Origin: Trebouxia sp. TZW2008
Lineage: Eukaryota > Chlorophyta > Trebouxiophyceae > Trebouxiales > Trebouxiaceae
Direction of reading: 5' to 3'
NCBI GenBank assembly: GCA_002118135.1
Contig: BDIU01000131.1
Coordinates: 114,934 to 178,933, forward strand
DNA: 64,000 nucleotides
Of the stretch, positions 59,316 to 64,000 are shown piece after piece. The notes beneath the pieces are model-generated. The model ran no database searches. It was not told the origin of the DNA and saw only the letters and a program-made list of their open reading frames with translations. The first letter of the stretch is position 1. The number at the start of each line of letters is the position of its first letter. The position numbers were made by a program, and so were the translations under genes.

Positions 59316-61061
59316 TCACACATTCCATTTCCAACTGACATCGCTAGTGAAACCCTCTGTATCGGTCGCAGGCCGGCGTGCACTAAAAAGGTTCACAATA
59401 TGAATGTGGTAAAAGCAGCCAGAATCAAAGTCTTGTCCTTTGTGAAAAACACCAGCTTCATGTATTGACATGCTATAGCTGGTATCAGCATGCAACACAG
59501 GCTTGCCACGCAGACGTACATTCCAGTCTGTCTCATTGTAATGTCTAAGGGGATTGCCTAAGTGCTCTGAGAGCCATAGGTTGCGTTCATTGCCATCACA
59601 AGACCCGCAGCGCACATCATACCGCATTGCTGTTGTGTGCCCGCCTCGCATAATGCACCCATTGGACATCATTTCAGCAATGCTTGTGGGTTTGCTTGTT
59701 GCCAGGAACTCATCATTATCGAGAGGATTCAGGTACACATCCATTTTCCAATGAGCCAACATAGCATGATTGTATTGCAAGACTTTTGACCTGTCCTTGT
59801 GCCAAATGCTGTGTGTGAGCAAGAGGTTGAACGAAGTCTCCAGCTGTAGTTCCAGATCCCATCGTATCAACCTCAGCGTACCCTGCTCAATGAAAGCCTG
59901 AACATCTTTGTGGTTGGCGAGGTAGGACAGATACGGTTCCACTTCATAATGAATGGTGCCTGCTAGTCCTAGTTGGACGTGATGCTTCACATGCGTGATC
60001 AGAACCTGCATTCATGCATTTGTACACCCATAAGGTCCTTGGGGACATCCTGCAACTGACTTGCAATTGAAATGTAATTCTGCATATATATGCAAACAAA
60101 CTGCATTACCTGCGCTATGAGCTCAAGCTGTGCTGGAGTGTCTGCCTCCACGTATGAGTATGGGATGACCGTCAGCAAAGTTGGCTGCTGACGGTCAACC
60201 TCAGGATGACAGCTGTGTACTTGTGGATCGAAGATGGCTTGCGCTTGCTGATGGAAACCGCCAACTTGTATTCTGTAGTGGGACTGGAGGCTGGTAAAGG
60301 GAAATGATGCCTCCAGCGTGAATGGAGAGTGGAAACGAGTGTACTCATGTTCAGGTCTCCAGTAGATTTGAAACGGGTGGCGCTGGGAGGGCATGCCTGG
60401 CAGGCTAACTAGCTGAACATCTGGCTCAAATTCTCCGTGTATGCTCTCCTTTCCGTCTGCACTGCCTTGGAACATGCCAAAGCCTCGCACAGTCACGACA
60501 GACCTACGCAACCGAAGTCAATTGCTTGCTAACCGCTCGCTGAAGGAAGCTGCACCAGGAACAGCAGGCACGTGCAGGCATAAGCATGCAAGAATACCCG
60601 GTGCATGCAGCGCGAAGCCACAGGTGCAAGACTGCGGACTCCACTTGGTCGGATACAAGAGCTTCTTCGTTGTGAAAGACCACCCGCCATGACTCGCCCT
60701 CGGCGCCAAGCAGGTTCTTTGGAATAAAACCGGGTAGCACATAGTGCGTGACGCCAGTTTCGTCAGGAAATGCCGTCAGTCGAAGTGAAGTTCGAGAGTC
60801 GCAGAAGTCATCTTGCATTGTTGCCGGCATTCCATTGACAACCTCCGACACAAAGGCCGTGCGAGACTTTGACTGACTACATGGCGCAGCTCCTGTTTGC
60901 TCAACCGCTGCACACAAAAGGCAGGCCAAAATCAATGACAGCATGACAAGCTGTCGGTACTCATAGTAGTGAAACTTTGCGAGCATTGCCCGCGAACATG
61001 TGCGCTTGCAGCCGCACGCGCTGTTGAGCCGAGACGCTCGTCTTGCCGTGTCGTTTGTCAT
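59316..61061 (-). CDS. Glycosyltransferase family 92 (DUF23) membrane protein
   Basis: Three exons (60598-61061, 60110-60503, 59316-60005) join in phase to 515 residues. Predicted type II Golgi membrane enzyme: a basic N-terminus, then a signal-anchor helix (LVMLSLILACLLCAA). The C-terminal half carries GT92 features: LTVIPYSYVEADTPAQLELI, HHVQLGLAGTIHYEV, the acidic metal-binding type motif in DVYLNPLDNDEFL, and C-terminal VLHADTSYSMSIHEAG. The family transfers galactose or related sugars in other organisms; the substrate is unknown here. The start could also be the ATG at 60986, which would leave a shorter cytosolic tail and a wider gap to the divergent gene. The intron count is low compared with the neighbours. 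Confidence 0.82.
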
Positions 61062-61088
61062 TGACGTTCGTGATTAGTCACCGGTGTC

Positions 61089-61950
61089 ATGGCAACAAAC
61101 CCTGGAGCAGCCAGCCGGCCCACAGACCCTGGAGCCATTCTGGCCGCTGAGAAAGGAGCGCGCAAAACGCAAAAGAATAGCCCGCTGGTATCTAGGACAA
61201 ATGCACCAAAACATCGAAGAATCCAGAATTCTGCACACAAACAATACACTACAGCACTCAAGGTTCCCGGGCGATCACTCAGCCGAGTACTAGTTGAGCC
61301 CAATCCAGTTTGACTTCCCTGATCGGACGAGAAGGGGTATTTTCCGGGTATTCTCCGGCGTTCTCCGGGCGTAACAAACAACCGTATTGACGGCGCCGTA
61401 AATCGAAGCAAGTCGTAACCCTGGGCCAATTCGCCACTGGACTTGATAATGCCTGTTGCGTCCAAGTGCTTTGCATGTTCTGAAGCAAGTCCAACATGGT
61501 GTATCAAGTCCCGGCCGAGCACCTGCAACGTTTTGGTGTTGATCTGTCACCCAACAACCGCAAAGTAGTCGCGGCAACCGAATTCTACACGGATGTGCCT
61601 TCAGGCAGCCATATCGCTAACAGGAGACAATAAGGAAGGTGCTCGCAGTCAGCAAAAAACACTGTGAACGACTCATCATCGGGACCAGTGTGATAGCCTT
61701 GGTGCTGTACAATGAGGACACGGATGCAGACAGGCAAGCGAGCAAACAAGCAGCTTTGTACCTCAAGGATGTTCTGCCGACAGAAAACTTGTACAGCATT
61801 GCGAACTTCAAGTGCGAGCACTTCGCAGTGCTCTGCCGCACAGGGCTAAATAGGTGTGCGACAGCATTGCTGGAGGTATTAGCACTCATGCACTCAGGCG
61901 CTCGTCCATCTAGAAAGGCTGGCAAACCAATGCTGCAGATGGTTCTCTAA
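61089..61950 (+). CDS. Possible LRAT/NC-domain protein, model incomplete
   Basis: The supported part is a last exon, 61624-61950 (108 residues), with FKCEHFAVLCRTG, matching the NCEHFA catalytic-Cys motif of the lecithin:retinol acyltransferase/NC family. It is preceded by the usual helix (ASKQAALYLKDVLPTENLYS). The N-terminal half of the domain, with the HHG-type motif, is not found in frame. A first exon 61089-61262 (58 residues, basic) would join in phase but starts only 27 bases from the GT92 ATG. Another frame at 61495-61629 is also open. The gene may be truncated, diverged or mis-modelled. CpG-rich surroundings fit a gene start. Confidence 0.4.
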
Positions 61951-62459
61951 GCAAGTGGACAAAGTGAAGGGTTTACTTTGCTGTTACAGTCAGTAGTCAA
62001 AGAAGCTTTTCGGCTTGTTGGCGTATCTCTTCAACGCTCAGCAACCTCCAGTAAGAGCAGCCTGTGCTAAGAAAGCATATCAAGCTAATTCGGCAACAAT
62101 TTCCATTTTAGAGCAGACTCTGAGTTCAAAGCGACCTTCAGGTGCTTGGCAGCTACAAGCTCAAGGGCTGAGGGGTTGTTGCAATAAGCTGATGCAACAA
62201 CTCTTGTATACGCCTCGTGTAACATTTCTGCTCCTGTCTGTGCTGGGTATGTTCATGCATCAAAGTTTGCTCTGTCCGCAGCCTCATAGCCGCCCTTGTA
62301 AGCCAGACTGTACTTCATGCGGGCTTTTGCAAAAATGTGGGGCTCCTCTTTTGGCACAAAGCACGCACTTTGTGCAATGCTGCTGCCTGGCTCAACTTAC
62401 ACTCTCATCAATGCACCATCTGATGACCTTGCAATCGTGGGCAACAACCTTTCTCTGCT

Positions 62460-62830
62460 CTAGATCTTGCCAGCCACAGCCCCTACAGCCTTCAGCTTGG
62501 CTGCAGTGCAGGCAACAGCAGGCAAGCCCAGCTTGTTTGCATACATCTGCACTGTCCACCTTTGTGCCTGCTGCTTGATGCTGAGCTCTTGCTGCTGCTG
62601 CTGTGGCACTGCTTCTATTGCAAGCATGCCTTGCGTGCCACTCTCAATCATGCTGCCTAGAGGCGCTGTCACATTGTGCCTGATGGTCTATAGCAGCCGC
62701 ATGGTGGCTGGTGGTGCATGGCCTGCTGACAACATGTCCAGGATGCTCATGAACCCCTCTGCATGCTGCTTGATGATAGCTAGCTCTGTGCCAGATGCTT
62801 CCTGCTTGATCTGCCTTAGTATCTGCTGTT
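62460..62830 (-). pseudogene. Degenerate unrecognised coding-like frame
   Basis: A minus-strand frame reads about 120 codons to a TAG at 62460. It includes ELAIIKQHAEGFMSILDMLS and a QQQQQ run, then RWTVQMYANKLGLPAVA. One in-frame TAG interrupts it near 62688, and an AT-repeat bounds it upstream. It could be an exon pair with an unseen intron or a decayed gene piece; no family is recognised. Confidence 0.35.
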
Positions 62831-62834
62831 TTTG

Positions 62835-62895
62835 GACAGCATATATATGTATATGTATATACATGTATATACATCAGCATATGTATGTATATACA
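62835..62895. repeat. AT/GT microsatellite
   Basis: Imperfect atatgtat run with partly palindromic atgtatatacat units. Confidence 0.9.
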
Positions 62896-63942
62896 CCTCC
62901 TCGTCATGATCCAAAGACCTTTTCTATGCCGATGTTTGGGTGCTGTTCCTTTGCGCACTTGTCAGCAGAAATCTTTCTTCTGCTGTGCCTGCCACCTGTC
63001 AATGTCTATGCTGTACTTCATCCACCAAATTGAGACCCCCTCCAAGCATGCGGCAGACTGACTCTGCGCTGTTGCGTCTAAATGCCAAGGCTTCATTGCC
63101 GGGGCATAACCATGCAATCTTTACCAGCACTGCTGCACCAGCCATCGGGGTTTCCGTCCTTTACCCTGATCGGACAAAAAAGGTATGTTCCGAGTCTCAG
63201 TGCTGTCTCGGCTAGTCTCGGTAACACGAACCGTGATCTGGTCGGTCTATCATCTAGGTTTTCGTCCGATTTCGCTGAAAAACCTCAGGCACTTAGTACG
63301 CAGCTCAGCAACTACGTGCACGTAGTTCTTGCTTCTAGTCGTACGGCACCGTGACTATTGCACTGCGATCTGACAGTTTCAAGAGATTGTACAAGGTGTA
63401 GATCGCTGTTGGTACGACAAGATCGGTTCCTGGCAGTCTGCAGCTGATCAAGCGCTTTCGACCCTGACCGTCAAGCGATCCTTGAGTGAGTTTTCCTCTG
63501 GCGTCCTGTGCTCAATCACCTTGTGTTGAGATCATGCAGCTGCGGCCCGATATTGGCGTGTGTTGGTATCAGGCAGAATGCTTGACTTGCACCAATGCAG
63601 GGTCGCTGATGTCACTCGGCTGGCTTGCCAAAAGCGTTGGCTGACAGAGACGCAGCACCTGCGCAGTCCAGCGTTGCTTGCTGCAGGCTTTCCAGCATCC
63701 AACCTGCAGTGAGCTGTCCTGGCAATTTGATGCAGCATATGTCTATACAACCCTTTTGCCTCTGGTATGACAACCTGCAGTATATGCTTTGTAGCTGCTC
63801 TGTCTGTTGATGTGTGCCATGAAGTTTGTTGCATTTGAATGGTCATGTACTGTGCGTCGAGCCTTATAGCATCATGGATGTCCAGTTGGCTGAATGTTGA
63901 AAAATCACGCGCCTGTTCTTTTCTGCAGGACCTAGTTGCAAG

Positions 63943-64000
63943 ATGACTGATTGGTTGTCAAAGCTGGAGCAACTTGACATTCCAGATGGGGCTATTGCAG
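63943..64000 (+). CDS. Start of a gene continuing beyond the window
   Basis: After an acceptor (ttttctgcag, 63920-63929) the ATG at 63943 opens MTDWLSKLEQLDIPDGAIA to the window edge. The CpG-rich region at about 63.1-63.5 kb upstream would fit its promoter and 5' untranslated exon. The product cannot be recognised from 19 residues. Confidence 0.55.
   Translation, partial: MTDWLSKLEQLDIPDGAIA

Noticed and set aside
61058..61528. 156-codon minus-strand frame containing IHHVGL
   Set aside because: It resembles an LRAT His motif only by chance: it is on the opposite strand to the CEHFA exon, and nothing else in it fits.
62015..62578. 187-codon plus-strand frame
   Set aside because: Composition is Cys/Gln/Leu-rich like translated intron sequence, and it overlaps the coding-like minus frame.

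Overview
The window looks like the nuclear genome of an intron-rich green alga (Chlorophyta, possibly trebouxiophyte-like). This rests on the gene content: a DUR3-type urea symporter, a bacterial-type RNase M5 with a likely organelle transit peptide, a haem-dependent N-demethylase-like protein, plus the eukaryotic RNase P subunit POP1 and the spliceosomal protein SYF1. It also rests on many short phase-consistent exons with GT..AG introns and on CpG-rich gene starts in a CpG-poor background. No bacterial operon structure is present. I assembled the gene models by hand from splice sites, reading phase and family resemblance; no search was run.

Layout: POP1 (minus, 3' end cut by the window edge, <1-6595) is head-to-head with an unrecognised basic-repeat protein (plus, 6955-11287). 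11.3-16.0 kb holds no gene I can support, but has a CpG-rich stretch at about 14.5-15.6 kb that looks like a promoter or gene start. SYF1/XAB2 (minus, 16075-28383, 16 exons) is head-to-head with a tyrosine phosphatase of the Y_phosphatase3 type (plus, about 29.1-32.6 kb). A small complete LTR element of the TRIM type sits at 33269-33591. RNase M5 (minus, 33691-35735) is head-to-head with DUR3 (plus, 37110-46421, 15 exons). Then follow an F-box/LRR protein (plus, 47500-49185), an HODM/DUF3445 protein (plus, 50054-57626), a GT92 glycosyltransferase (minus, 59316-61061), a possible LRAT/NC-domain protein (plus, ending 61950), a degenerate minus-strand frame (62.46-62.83 kb), and the first codons of another plus-strand gene at 63943.

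The most unusual feature is structural. In most of the long genes, exon-intron junctions are flanked by tandem decayed copies of themselves. The 5' part of an exon with its acceptor is repeated upstream, and the 3' part of an exon with its donor is repeated downstream, while one intact exon remains in phase. This appears to be how the introns grew here, and it leaves dozens of decoy splice sites. The extreme case is HODM exon 6, with about seven acceptor-side and five donor-side copies.

The genes do not form one pathway. POP1, SYF1 and RNase M5 are RNA-processing housekeeping genes. DUR3 imports urea, and HODM-like enzymes act on methylated amines; both could serve nitrogen acquisition, but they are not arranged as a cluster.
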